A DNA stretch of 64,000 nt from Cryobacterium suzukii (GTDB lineage: Bacteria; Actinomycetota; Actinomycetes; Actinomycetales; Microbacteriaceae): assembly GCF_004403185.1 (NCBI RefSeq), contig NZ_SOHJ01000001.1:64038-128037 (forward strand), in the 5' to 3' direction. A program made the position numbers and the translations under genes. Each line of letters starts with the position of its first letter. The stretch's first letter is position 1. Below are positions 1-9,134 of the stretch, in pieces. The notes under the pieces were generated by a model, which worked only from the letters and a program-made list of their open reading frames with translations, was not told the DNA's origin and searched no databases.

Positions 1-2
1 GC

Positions 3-173
3 GGAGGGTGGCGCTCCACGCGCACGAGTGACCCCCGCGATCACACCCGACTCAGCGCCCTGCTGCGCTGGATGCTGGCCCGACCGGTACTGCTCGCCAG
101 CATCATGGGCATCGCGCTGGTGTCGATTATGGCGACTCTGCTCACGATCGGCCCGCCCGGCGGCGCCAGCTAG
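3..173 (+). CDS. C-terminal end of a membrane protein (partial)
   Basis: An open frame enters from the left edge and stops at TAG 171-173, giving 56 residues. The stretch VLLASIMGIALVSIMATLL is a clear transmembrane helix close to the C terminus, preceded by a basic segment (RLSALLRWMLARP) and ending in GPPGGAS. The rest of the gene lies outside the window, so the family cannot be named. It converges on the dehydrogenase gene to its right with a gap of about 40 bp. The call rests only on the uninterrupted frame and the well-formed helix; it could be a chance frame. Confidence 0.4.
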   Translation, partial: GGWRSTRTSDPRDHTRLSALLRWMLARPVLLASIMGIALVSIMATLLTIGPPGGAS

Positions 174-215
174 CCCATTTGCTGGAGCACCCCCTCTTCG
201 AACACCCGGGGTGAA

Positions 216-1418
216 TCAGCCGAGCGTCGCGGGCGGCTGCGGGGTGATGCCGACACGGGGGTGGCGTGCGGTGGCGGCCAGCGCGAGCGCGGCATCCGCT
301 TTCTCGAGGGGAAAGGTCGTTCCGACGAGGGCCGAGAACGGATGCCGGTGCCACGCTCCGCTGAGATACGTCACGGCTTGCTGCAGGTCGCTCGGCGTGT
401 AGTTGTGCACGCCGCGCACGGTGATCAGGCGGCGCACGATCGACTCCGGGTCGAGCAGCACCGGCTCCCCGGGTGAGACGCTGCCGACCAGCACGACCAC
501 ACCGCCGGTCCCGATCAGGTCTATCGCCGTTTGCACGGCCATCCGGGCGCCGCTCAGTTCGAGCGCGATCGTCGGCTCGGCAGCACCCGCATCCTGAAGC
601 GCGGCGAGCACGCTCGCAACCCCGGTCGGCGAATCGCGCGGTGCCCGAGGGTCCGCGACCGCCGCGGCGCCGAACGCGAGGGCAAGCCGTCTGCGAGCCG
701 CATCGGGGTCGCTGACGAGCACGAGCGCCCCGGCATCCGTGGCCATTGCGCAGGCCGTGACACCCAGCATTCCCCCGCCGGTCACCAACACGGTAGCTCC
801 GGCCAGCGGCACGAGAGCGGATGCCGCCCCCAGCGCCGCGACAACCGTGGCGGTCGCGCAGGAAGCCGGCGCCAGTACCGTGGCGGGAACCTGCTCGTCG
901 ACGACCACGACCGCGGTCCCGGCGCGCACCTGCACGTGACTGGCAAAACCTCCGCTGAGTTCCCAACCCCGCTGCATCCGTTCGTGGCCGTAGGTGACCA
1001 GCTCGAGGCACTTCTGGGGCACGCCACGGCGGCAGCGTGGGCACGTTCCGCAGCTCACGGCGACCGACCAGACCACTCGTTGCCCGACCCGCAGGGGCAT
1101 TCCATTTGCGGCATATGATCGTTCGGCGATCGCGACGATGCGTCCGATCTGCTCGTGGCCGAGCACGAGCGGTTTCGCGGCCGAACGGTGACCGAGCACT
1201 GTGTGGACATCGGAGCCGCAGACCGTGGCCAATTCCACTTCGACCAGCACATCACCGGGCCGCAGCAGCACGCCGGGTACCGCCACGCACGCGAGCGGCT
1301 GGCCAACACCCGACCAGACCATGGCCTCCGCGGCGCGCGGCAACACCACCTCACGCCCGACTCCGAGGGTGAGGGCTGGCAGCGTCACTTGTTCAGCAAC
1401 TGGATCGTGTTCGGGCAT
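216..1418 (-). CDS. Zinc-dependent alcohol dehydrogenase, phosphonate-catabolism associated type
   Basis: A 400-residue MDR-superfamily dehydrogenase predicted to oxidise an alcohol with NAD(P). The catalytic zinc region is seen as CGSDVHTVLG and GHEQIG. A structural-zinc loop with four cysteines follows (SCGTCPRCRRGVPQKC), and a Rossmann motif is present as GGGMLGV. The ATG starts two bases after the TAG of the upstream phosphonatase-like gene, so the two are almost certainly translationally coupled. That pairing is what suggests the HpnZ-like 'phosphonate catabolism associated alcohol dehydrogenase' group; the substrate is inferred from context only. No phosphonate transporter is visible here. 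Confidence 0.8.
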   Translation of the reverse strand: MPEHDPVAEQVTLPALTLGVGREVVLPRAAEAMVWSGVGQPLACVAVPGVLLRPGDVLVEVELATVCGSDVHTVLGHRSAAKPLVLGHEQIGRIVAIAERSYAANGMPLRVGQRVVWSVAVSCGTCPRCRRGVPQKCLELVTYGHERMQRGWELSGGFASHVQVRAGTAVVVVDEQVPATVLAPASCATATVVAALGAASALVPLAGATVLVTGGGMLGVTACAMATDAGALVLVSDPDAARRRLALAFGAAAVADPRAPRDSPTGVASVLAALQDAGAAEPTIALELSGARMAVQTAIDLIGTGGVVVLVGSVSPGEPVLLDPESIVRRLITVRGVHNYTPSDLQQAVTYLSGAWHRHPFSALVGTTFPLEKADAALALAATARHPRVGITPQPPATLG

Positions 1419-1420
1419 GG

Positions 1421-2167
1421 CTACTCCATCGTCTCCTCACGCAGGCCGAGCAGTTCGGCGAGGTCGGCGACGCTCGCGATGACGACGTCGGCCCCGGCCT
1501 CTTCGAGGGTGTCGGCGTCGTGTGTGCCGGTCAGCACTCCCACGATCAGGCCGGCGCCGGCGTTCAAGCCGGAGAGCATGTCGCTCGCTGTGTCGCCGAC
1601 GACAACCATGGCGGCAACACTCGACGCCCCGGTGCGCAACAGCGCGGTGAGCGGCAGGTCGGGATAGGGGCGGCCACGTCCGGCTTCAGCCGGGCAGAGG
1701 CTGACGTCGATGAGGTCGTCCCAACCGAGTGAGTCGATGAGTTCATCCTGCGTCGCTCGGGAGAATCCGGTCACCAGCGCCACCTTCACCCCGGCGTCCC
1801 GTAGTTCCTGGAACAGGTCGGCCGCACCAGCGATCGCCGTCACCCCGACCTGCTCGACGAGTTCACCGTAAGCGGTTTCGAACTCGGCCGTCGCGGCGAC
1901 GGCCGCTTCTTCGGAGTCGGTCAGTTCGCGAAAGACATCAAGTTTGGACTGCCCCATGGTCTCGCGCACGAATTCGACGGCCTCCGCGAGCTCATCGGCG
2001 GTGTCCGCCAATCCGCTGCGCTCGGCGGCGAGCAAGAACGCCCGCTCGACCAGTCCGTCGTCGGTCACGGTGGTGCCGGCCATGTCGAAGACAACGAGCT
2101 CAACGTCAACGTCTTCGGTGCCAAAATCGTCGAGATCGAGATCAAGGGAAAGAGGTGCGGAGCTCAT
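1421..2167 (-). CDS. Phosphonatase-like HAD hydrolase
   Basis: HAD-superfamily hydrolase of about 248 residues. Motif I is ELVVFDMAGTTV, where the Ala-Gly after the second Asp matches phosphonoacetaldehyde-hydrolase-like enzymes. A helical cap follows, then motif II VTGF, AGRGRPYPD near the third motif, and VVGDTASDM as motif IV. The start is placed at ATG 2167 because AAAGG lies 7-8 bases upstream; a longer frame begins at 2206 but adds a non-conserved 13-residue tail. Expected role is cleavage of a C-P bond or of a phosphate ester in phosphonate breakdown. It is the first gene of a two-gene unit with the dehydrogenase downstream. Confidence 0.8.
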   Translation of the reverse strand: MSSAPLSLDLDLDDFGTEDVDVELVVFDMAGTTVTDDGLVERAFLLAAERSGLADTADELAEAVEFVRETMGQSKLDVFRELTDSEEAAVAATAEFETAYGELVEQVGVTAIAGAADLFQELRDAGVKVALVTGFSRATQDELIDSLGWDDLIDVSLCPAEAGRGRPYPDLPLTALLRTGASSVAAMVVVGDTASDMLSGLNAGAGLIVGVLTGTHDADTLEEAGADVVIASVADLAELLGLREETME

Positions 2168-2409
2168 GGGGTGCCTTTCAGGGTGGGGGAGATGGGCGAA
2201 TCGCACAGGGTTGCGATGAACCTTCCCAAGTCGAGGCCAGTACGTTTAGCCACGTTAAGCAGGCCGCGCCAACAACGATGGTGCACCGGGTAACCGGCAC
2301 GTGAACGGGCGGCGGCAATTGTACGAGCGTGACTGTGGTCACATGCACAGTTTCGCCCGAGCGCTGGGCGGTACCGTGGGCAGCTCACACCCGATCAAAG
2401 GAGATCCCT

Positions 2410-4002
2410 GTGTTCACGAGCCCCTACGCGCCCGTTGAGATTCCCGACGTCAGCATTTTCGACTACCTGTTCGACGATTTGAGTGAGGCCGAACTCGATC
2501 GCACCGCCGTCATCGACGGGGTCAGCGGTGAGGAACTCAGCTATCGCACTCTGATCGATCAGATCACGCGGGTGGCTGGTGCTCTTGCCGCAGAGGGCGT
2601 CGGTCCCGGTACGGTCGTTGGCCTGCTCTGCCCGAACACGCCTCAATTCACGGCCGTCTTCCACGGCATCCTGCGCGCGGGCGCCACCGTCACCACCATC
2701 AACTCGCTCTACACCCCCGACGACATCCAACGCCAGCTCCACGACTCCGGCGCCACCTGGCTCATCACCGTCTCGCCGCTGCTACCGGGCGCCAAGGCCG
2801 CAGCGCACGCTTCGGGCATTCCAGACGAACGCATCGTGGTCATCGATGGCGAGGCGGGGCATCCGTCGCTCGCTGATTTGCTGGCAGCGGATGCCGCAGC
2901 GCCGGCCGTAACCATCGACCCGGCCACACACGTGGCCGTTCTGCCCTACTCTTCTGGCACAACCGCAGCGCCCAAGGGCGTTATGCTCAGCCACCGCAAC
3001 CTCATCGCGAACGTGCAGCAGGCCCGCGACCTGGTCGGGGTCGTGCAGGACGACAGGGTGCTCGCGCTTCTTCCGTTTTACCACATCTACGGAATGACGG
3101 TTCTGCTGAATCTCGCTTTCAAACAGCGGGCCTCCCTCGTCACCATGGCGAAGTTCGACTTCGTCGAATTTCTGCGCATGATCCAGGACCACCGCTGCAG
3201 CTACCTTTTTATTGCGCCGCCGATCGCGGTGGCCGTGGCGAAGCATCCGCTGGTCGAAAAATATGACCTGTCGAGCGTGCACACCATCCTCTCCGGGGCA
3301 GCGCCGCTCGACGGCGCCCTCGCCGCGGCCGTCGCCGCCCGGCTGGACTGTCGCATTCTGCAGGGCTACGGAATGACGGAGGTGAGCCCGGTCAGTCACC
3401 TGATTCCGATCGATGCTCCGCACCTGTCGCGCGCCTCGGTGGGTGTGACGGTGCCGAACATGGACTGCAAGCTCATCTCGACCGAAACCGGCGCGGAGAT
3501 CGAGGCTCCAGAAAACGGAGTGAGCGAGCGGGGCGAACTGCTGGTGCGCGGTCCGAACGTGATGCTCGGCTATCTCAATAACGAGAAGGCCACCCGCGAG
3601 ACCATCGACGCCGACGGGTTTCTGCACACCGGCGACATCGCCACGGTAAGCGCGCTCGGCGAGGTGACCATTGTCGACCGTAGCAAGGAGCTGATCAAGT
3701 ACAAGGGGTACCAGATAGCGCCGGCCGAACTCGAAGCGCTGCTGCTCACCCACCCGCGCATCCAGGATGCGGCCGTGATCGGTGCAGCGGATGCCGACGG
3801 CCAGGAGATACCGAAGGCCTTCGTCGTCATCGTGGCTGAGTCTGCTGTCACGGCCGAGGAGATTATGGCCTTTGTCGGCGAGCGGGTCGCCCCGCACAAG
3901 AAGGTGCGCGCGGTCGAATTTATCGAGGTGATTCCAAAGTCGGCCTCCGGCAAGATTCTGCGGAAGGATCTTCGCGCGCAGGAACGTGCAGCGGCGGTTT
4001 AG
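2410..4002 (+). CDS. AMP-forming acyl-CoA synthetase / 4-coumarate-CoA ligase-like
   Basis: ANL-superfamily ligase that would activate a carboxylic acid as an acyl-adenylate and then a CoA thioester. Visible signatures are the P-loop YSSGTTAAPKGVMLSH, the A5 motif GYGMTE, HTGDIA, the hinge region SKELIKYKGYQIAP and the C-terminal catalytic lysine in PKSASGKILRKDLR. GTG 2410 is chosen as start because AAAGGAG lies about eight bases upstream; an in-frame ATG at 2329 has no such site. That gives 530 residues, normal for the family. It is transcribed away from the phosphonatase pair. The acid substrate (aromatic or medium-chain) cannot be read from the sequence. Confidence 0.88.
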   Translation: MFTSPYAPVEIPDVSIFDYLFDDLSEAELDRTAVIDGVSGEELSYRTLIDQITRVAGALAAEGVGPGTVVGLLCPNTPQFTAVFHGILRAGATVTTINSLYTPDDIQRQLHDSGATWLITVSPLLPGAKAAAHASGIPDERIVVIDGEAGHPSLADLLAADAAAPAVTIDPATHVAVLPYSSGTTAAPKGVMLSHRNLIANVQQARDLVGVVQDDRVLALLPFYHIYGMTVLLNLAFKQRASLVTMAKFDFVEFLRMIQDHRCSYLFIAPPIAVAVAKHPLVEKYDLSSVHTILSGAAPLDGALAAAVAARLDCRILQGYGMTEVSPVSHLIPIDAPHLSRASVGVTVPNMDCKLISTETGAEIEAPENGVSERGELLVRGPNVMLGYLNNEKATRETIDADGFLHTGDIATVSALGEVTIVDRSKELIKYKGYQIAPAELEALLLTHPRIQDAAVIGAADADGQEIPKAFVVIVAESAVTAEEIMAFVGERVAPHKKVRAVEFIEVIPKSASGKILRKDLRAQERAAAV

Positions 4003-4089
4003 CCACCACGCAGCATCCGGGCACCGGTGCTACCCTCCTCGGTGAGGCCGTGAGCCTGGTTTTCAGTTCGTCTGTATTGGAGCCCTATC

Positions 4090-5298
4090 ATGCTTTCTGA
4101 CACTTCCCTGCCCGTCATCACCGCAACGTTGCCGGTGGTGGGCGCGAACATCAAGGAAATCGCGCAGCGGTTCTATGAGCACATGTTCGCCGAGCACCCG
4201 GAGCTGCTCGACGGGGTATTCAACCGGGGAAACCAGGCCGACGGCCGGCAGCAGCAGGCATTGGCCGGGTCCATAGCGGCGTTCGCGACCAGCCTGGTTG
4301 AAAAGCCTGACGAGCTGCCCGACCACCTACTCTCCCGCGTCTCCCATAAACATGTGTCCCTGGGGCTCCGCCCAGACCAGTACCAAATCGTGCACGACCA
4401 CTTCATGTGGGCCATCGGCGACGTGCTCGGCGACGCGGTGACCGACGATGTCGCCGCAGCCTGGGACGAGGTCTACTGGATCATGGCCAACGTGCTCATC
4501 AATAAGGAACGCGGCCTCTACGGGGCCGTGAAGTTGTCCCCAGAGACGATCTGGCGCACCTGGCGGGTGGTTGAGCGCATCCAGGAAACCGACGATGTTG
4601 TGACCTTCGTCGTCGAGCGCACCGACGAACGAGACGTGAAACCCTCACTGCCCGGGCAGTATGTGACGCTGAAGGCGCTCATGCCCGACGGTGTGCACCA
4701 GCCTCGCCAGTACAGCCTGACCAAAGCCGATGACGGGGAGCACCGTCAATTCTCCGTCAAGCGCGTGCACGGCTTGAAAACGCCCGACGGCGAGGTCTCC
4801 AATTTGCTGCACTCGCAATTCGAAGTTGGCGATGAGGTCGTGCTCTCGGCCCCCTTCGGCGACGTGGTCCTGGAATACACGGATCGTCCCGTCGTGCTGG
4901 CCAGTGCGGGAATCGGCGTCACCCCCATGGCGGGGATGCTCTCGCACCTTGTGCAGGCCAAATCTCAGCGCACCGTGCGGTTCTGGCACGCCGACAACGC
5001 CGCCGACACCTTCGCCCTGCGCCAGCAGATTGAGGAGGATCTGGCGAAACTGCCCGACGCTTCGATGACGGCCTGGTTCGCTGACCCCGCCGAACCCACG
5101 CAAATGGCCGACGGGGAATTGGTCGGCTTCATGGACATCAGCGCGGTGGAGCTGCCCGTCGATGCCGCCTACTACCTGTGCGGCCCGTTGGTCTTCATGC
5201 AGGCCGTGCGCAGCAGCTTGATCGCGGCGGGCGTGCCCGCTAAGGACATCCAATATGAGGTCTTCGGCCCTGACCTGTGGCTGGCAGATTTCACCTAA
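4090..5298 (+). CDS. hmp: Flavohaemoglobin, nitric oxide dioxygenase
   Basis: The 402-residue protein joins an N-terminal globin (about 1-140) to a ferredoxin-reductase-like FAD and NAD(P) module. Globin landmarks are B10 Tyr in AQRFYEHMF, the E-helix Gln in GRQQQALAG and the proximal histidine in SHKHVSLGL near residue 86. FAD binding is marked by RQYSLTKA, NAD binding by GIGVTPMAGML and YLCGPLVFM, and the C terminus has the typical EVFGPD. The family converts NO and O2 to nitrate in the cytosol. GGAG lies about eight bases before the ATG. No NsrR-type regulator is adjacent. Confidence 0.95.
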   Translation: MLSDTSLPVITATLPVVGANIKEIAQRFYEHMFAEHPELLDGVFNRGNQADGRQQQALAGSIAAFATSLVEKPDELPDHLLSRVSHKHVSLGLRPDQYQIVHDHFMWAIGDVLGDAVTDDVAAAWDEVYWIMANVLINKERGLYGAVKLSPETIWRTWRVVERIQETDDVVTFVVERTDERDVKPSLPGQYVTLKALMPDGVHQPRQYSLTKADDGEHRQFSVKRVHGLKTPDGEVSNLLHSQFEVGDEVVLSAPFGDVVLEYTDRPVVLASAGIGVTPMAGMLSHLVQAKSQRTVRFWHADNAADTFALRQQIEEDLAKLPDASMTAWFADPAEPTQMADGELVGFMDISAVELPVDAAYYLCGPLVFMQAVRSSLIAAGVPAKDIQYEVFGPDLWLADFT

Positions 5299-5325
5299 CG
5301 CGTGTCCCGGCGCTTCGGGGTCAGT

Positions 5326-5370
5326 GTTGATGTTGATGTTGATGTTGATGTTGATGTTGATGTTGATGTT
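5326..5370. repeat. GTTGAT hexanucleotide tandem repeat
   Basis: Seven perfect head-to-tail GTTGAT units plus a final GTT lie between the convergent 3' ends of the flavohaemoglobin and aldehyde dehydrogenase genes. The array is intergenic on both strands. Flanking bases 5299-5325 and 5371-5471 contain no other recognisable element. Unit number could vary by slippage, but no gene reading frame depends on it. Confidence 0.95.
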
Positions 5371-5471
5371 GGTGAGATTTACGACGGCCTCCCTGCGGTG
5401 AGGTGCCACTGCCGCCCCAAATCGGCGGCCAACCGGCAATCGCCGCGTCGGCCGCCGAGGTCGGCGATCGG

Positions 5472-6839
5472 TCAGCCGATACGGATGAGCTTCTTGTTCA
5501 CGAATTCGCTGGCACCGTAGCGTCCGAGTTCGCGCCCGAAGCCGCTTCTCTTAACCCCGCCGAACGGCAGCTCCGCGCTGCCTGCGCCGACCAGATTGAC
5601 GTAGACCATGCCGGCCTCGATCCGGTCGGCGACCCGCAGTGCCTGCTCGGGATCGGTCGTGAACAGGTAGGAGCCCAGCCCGAACGGAGTGTCATTCGCC
5701 AGGGTAACGGCTTCATCCTCTGAGCCTGCCCGATAGACGAACGCTACGGGGCCGAAGAACTCCTCGTGGTACGTGTCGTTGTCCCGCGTGACATCGGTGA
5801 GCACGGCCGACGGGTAGAAGGAACCAGACCGTTTGCCAGTGCTCGCCAGGGTCGCCCCCTGCGCGACAGCGCGCTCCACCTGCTCCTCGAGATGCTCGGC
5901 CGCTCCGAGGGAAGAAAGGGGGCCGTAGTCTGTCCCGTCAACGGTCGGGTCGCCGGGTGAGTTCGCCAGGAAGGCGGCGGTGAACTTCTCCGTGAACTCA
6001 TCATAAAGTTCATCGATCACGATGAACCGCTTGGCGGCGTCGCAGGCCTGCCCGCCATTGCGGAGGCGACCTTCGACGGCAGCATCCACTGTGGCGGCCA
6101 TGTCGTCGGTACTCAGCAGGATGAACGGGTCTGACCCGCCCAGTTCCAGCACGACCTTCTTGAGGTGGCGACCGGCCACCTCGGCAACAGCCGCGCCGGC
6201 GCCCTCCGAACCGGTGAGGGAAACACCCTGTACCCGCGGGTCGGCGATGACCGTGGCGACCTGCTCGCTGTCCGCATACACATTGACGTAGGCGCCAGCC
6301 GGGAAGCCTGCGTCCTGGAATATTTGCTCAATCGCCGCGGCCGATTCCGGGCACTGCGACGCATGCTTGAGGATGATGGTGTTGCCGGTCATGAGATTCG
6401 GTCCGGCGAAGCGCGCGACCTGGTAGTACGGGAAATTCCACGGCATGATTCCAATCAGCACACCGAGAGATTTGGAGCGCATGAAGGCGGAACCCTCGCC
6501 GCTAAGAAGGGCAATTGGTTCGTCCTTCAGAAATTCCTGGGCGTTGTCGGCGTAGTACCGGTAGATGTCGGCGGCATAGTCGACCTCGCCGAGCGCTTCG
6601 TCGACGGGCTTTCCCATCTCGCGCGCGATGATGGCCGCCAGCTTGTCGCGACGCTCGGCGTGCAAATCGCCGACCCTGCGCAGGAGCGCGGCCCGCTCGT
6701 CTGTTGAGGAACTCCGAGACCACCCAATGTGGGCCTCATCCGCCGATGCGATGGCCTGCTCGAGTTCATCCTTCGAAATCTGGGGATATGTCTTGACGGT
6801 CTCGCCTGTGGCGGGGTTGATAACGGCATGGTGGCTCAT
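5472..6839 (-). CDS. NAD(P)-dependent aldehyde dehydrogenase, succinate-semialdehyde type
   Basis: Aldehyde dehydrogenase of 455 residues, the short form typical of GabD/Sad-type succinate-semialdehyde dehydrogenases. The substrate-entry motif is GIMPWNFPYYQVARF. The general base Glu is in VVLELGGSDPF, and the catalytic Cys is in NGGQACDAAKRF near residue 262. The oligomerisation tail is PFGGVKRSGFGRELG. AAAGGAAG stands upstream of the ATG at 6839. The gene is solitary, so an exact substrate (succinate semialdehyde or another short aldehyde) is inference. Confidence 0.88.
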   Translation of the reverse strand: MSHHAVINPATGETVKTYPQISKDELEQAIASADEAHIGWSRSSSTDERAALLRRVGDLHAERRDKLAAIIAREMGKPVDEALGEVDYAADIYRYYADNAQEFLKDEPIALLSGEGSAFMRSKSLGVLIGIMPWNFPYYQVARFAGPNLMTGNTIILKHASQCPESAAAIEQIFQDAGFPAGAYVNVYADSEQVATVIADPRVQGVSLTGSEGAGAAVAEVAGRHLKKVVLELGGSDPFILLSTDDMAATVDAAVEGRLRNGGQACDAAKRFIVIDELYDEFTEKFTAAFLANSPGDPTVDGTDYGPLSSLGAAEHLEEQVERAVAQGATLASTGKRSGSFYPSAVLTDVTRDNDTYHEEFFGPVAFVYRAGSEDEAVTLANDTPFGLGSYLFTTDPEQALRVADRIEAGMVYVNLVGAGSAELPFGGVKRSGFGRELGRYGASEFVNKKLIRIG

Positions 6840-6939
6840 GAGCCACTTCCTTTCACGAGGCTACTGTTCCGGAGAAAATCGCGTAATACGAGCCAATCAT
6901 GGTCGCGGGAATTGTCAAGGCTGAGTAGACGAGTGGAGT

Positions 6940-8154
6940 TTAGGCGCTGGTTTCACCACGGGCTGGTCTTTTACTCACCGGCAGCTGTAGGCGATGCAGC
7001 CAATCGGAGAGGGCGGATTCCCACAGGTGGGGGCTCCTGTTCCATTCGAGTGTGTGCGGAGCCGGGGGTAGCGTGACGAGTTCGATCATCTCCGTGTGGA
7101 CATCCGCGAACGCCTGCGAGAGGGCGATCGGAACGGAGCGGTCGCCGGAACTGTGCAGTACCAGCGTTGGGACGTTGAGGTCGGCGCCGTTGTCGATCCA
7201 GTTGAGATCGGAGAGGCGCATCGACTGCTGCAGGCCGGTGGCCAGTCGCCACACGGGGCTTTCCAGTGCCCACAACGCCACGCGAGTCACAGGAGCCGGC
7301 ACGCGCGCTCGACGGCCGGCGGCGAGAATCGTCGCCCGCCAATCCACGACAGGGGCGATGAGGCACAGCCCAGCGATTCGCTTCCGATGCTGCGATGACC
7401 GGGTGAGCTGCAGAGCGATGGTCGCGCCCATCGACCAGCCAACGAGAATTATCTTTTCGGCACCGTGGGCCACGGCGTACTCGAGGGCCGCGTCGATATC
7501 GCGCCACTCGGTTTGGCCCAGCATCGACTTTCTATCGCGCGAGCTCGGGGCCTCGTGGTCGTTCCGGTACGAGACCACGAGCGACGTGAGGCCGGCACGG
7601 TGCGCGACCGGAACACCGCGCAGCGGGCCAGCCCTGCTCGCTCCCTGCCCGTGGATGTGAATCGCCCACGTTGAGGCCGGTGGCCGGTCGATCGGCGCGT
7701 CGAAGCGGTAAGCGGGCGCGGGACCGAGTTCGGTCGGAACGGTGACGGCGCGAAACGGCAGTCCGACATCCCCTGCCCGCGACGGTACGACTCCGCTCCA
7801 CCGCGCCGAGACGCCTGCTCGAAACGGTGCGCCGCGCGAGTTGACGACCGCACGCGTGACGGTCGAGGCTCGTTCATCAACGGCGAGGATTCCCCCGAGC
7901 TGTGCGTAGCCGCGGCCGGAATCGAACCAGATCGAGTACTGGCCCGGCGCCCGCGTCGCCTCGTTCAGCGGCAGGGTCACGGTATTCGGCAACGACGAGA
8001 CATCATCGACCGCGAGGACACGAAGTCGTTCGCGTCGGGGCGCATTTGTTCTCACGATCTGTCTGACAACGGCCAGACTCGCGACTGCGAGACCACCGGC
8101 GGCGAGACCGCCAGCGGCCAGACCGCCGGCGAGCAGCAGATAACCGAGTCTCAC
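6940..8154 (-). CDS. Membrane-anchored alpha/beta hydrolase
   Basis: A 404-residue protein with an N-terminal hydrophobic signal-anchor (LLLAGGLAAGGLAAGGLAVASLAVV), then about 120 unrecognised residues, then an alpha/beta-hydrolase fold. The nucleophile elbow is VGWSMGATIAL, the acid is likely the Asp of LHSSGDRSVP and the catalytic His sits in PAPHTLEWN. An oxyanion-type HIHGQG precedes the elbow. The GTG start overlaps the TGA of the seven-helix protein by four bases (GTGA), so the two are translationally coupled. The substrate is unknown; esterase or peptidase activity is possible. It is the last gene of a leftward run that begins with the ABC/PadR module. Confidence 0.8.
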   Translation of the reverse strand: MRLGYLLLAGGLAAGGLAAGGLAVASLAVVRQIVRTNAPRRERLRVLAVDDVSSLPNTVTLPLNEATRAPGQYSIWFDSGRGYAQLGGILAVDERASTVTRAVVNSRGAPFRAGVSARWSGVVPSRAGDVGLPFRAVTVPTELGPAPAYRFDAPIDRPPASTWAIHIHGQGASRAGPLRGVPVAHRAGLTSLVVSYRNDHEAPSSRDRKSMLGQTEWRDIDAALEYAVAHGAEKIILVGWSMGATIALQLTRSSQHRKRIAGLCLIAPVVDWRATILAAGRRARVPAPVTRVALWALESPVWRLATGLQQSMRLSDLNWIDNGADLNVPTLVLHSSGDRSVPIALSQAFADVHTEMIELVTLPPAPHTLEWNRSPHLWESALSDWLHRLQLPVSKRPARGETSA

Positions 8155-9134
8155 GCGGATGTCTGCTGCGCACCGATGCGCGCCTCGGTCGCTGTGAGCA
8201 ACGCGAGATCTTTATCGGTAAGTCGCTCGCGAGCAGTCGGGTTGAACAGAAGAGCGTCCCGGATCTCGACCAGCATGCGGTGCACAACCGTGTCGACGTC
8301 GCGCGGTACCGACCCTGGTGCGTTGGGGTGAGACTCATCGCCCAACTCAATGTGTTGGGCAGAAACGTCGACCCAAATGCGAGTGAGGTCGGGCAGAGCC
8401 GCCTGCAGTTTTCGCCGGTTGATCCCATTGCTGACCCAGCCCAGAATCGGAGGGAGAGACAACCCGAAGCAGAGAAGCAGGATCGCGGCCAGGTTCAGCA
8501 CATCGTAGGCACTCGCAAACAGGGCCAGCAGCGACATCGCTCCAAAGACATGCGCAAGATCCATGCCCACGACGCTGAGCACGGTGAGAACGGCCGCGCC
8601 ACAACCGGCGCCCACGATACGGAACCCGAGTCGACGAGTCGGCGTACTCATGCGTCCGGCAAAGCGCAGGCAAATCGTTCCAGTCAGTGCCACGACGATG
8701 CCCAAATAGGTGAATTGCACCAGAGAGTAGGCAGCAGCTGCGGGTTGGTTACCGAAGTCCTGCATGAACGTTCCCGAGGTCGTGGGCGCGTCAATGAAAA
8801 CAAAGGTCGTCACCATGAGGCTGGCCGTGATGATCGCCCCGATCCGAAACGGCCTGGCCGTGGCGTCCGCGCGGCTGGGCGACGACGCTCGCAGAATGGC
8901 TCGAGACAGAAAATAGACACCCAGGAGAAGTAGAAGGTTTGCGGGCAGGTCCGCATAGTTACGGCCCCCGAGAAGCCCATCTGCCGCGAAGTACACCGCG
9001 TCAATATTCAGGGTCAGCGAGACCGCAATCATAACGGCGGCGTAGAGAATGCTCTGATCAGTGCGTCGACGGGTACCGATCATTAGCGCGCCCACGAGTC
9101 CCCAGAGGGCCAGGGCGACGATCAATTGAATCAT
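8151..9134 (-). CDS. Seven-helix membrane protein, MAB_1171c-like
   Basis: About 327 residues with seven predicted membrane helices (roughly 1-20, 29-50, 61-81, 96-114, 131-156, 168-193 and 200-228). A hydrophilic C-terminal domain of about 95 residues follows (RRKLQAALPDLTRIWVD ... LTDKDLALLTATEARIG). This layout and its position next to an ImmA/IrrE-type peptidase match the actinobacterial 'MAB_1171c family putative transporter' group. That is recognition from memory, not a search. Its ATG overlaps the metallopeptidase stop (ATGA, 9131-9134). The soluble tail looks more like a cytoplasmic interaction domain than part of a transporter. Function unknown. Confidence 0.75.
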   Translation of the reverse strand: MIQLIVALALWGLVGALMIGTRRRTDQSILYAAVMIAVSLTLNIDAVYFAADGLLGGRNYADLPANLLLLLGVYFLSRAILRASSPSRADATARPFRIGAIITASLMVTTFVFIDAPTTSGTFMQDFGNQPAAAAYSLVQFTYLGIVVALTGTICLRFAGRMSTPTRRLGFRIVGAGCGAAVLTVLSVVGMDLAHVFGAMSLLALFASAYDVLNLAAILLLCFGLSLPPILGWVSNGINRRKLQAALPDLTRIWVDVSAQHIELGDESHPNAPGSVPRDVDTVVHRMLVEIRDALLFNPTARERLTDKDLALLTATEARIGAQQTSA

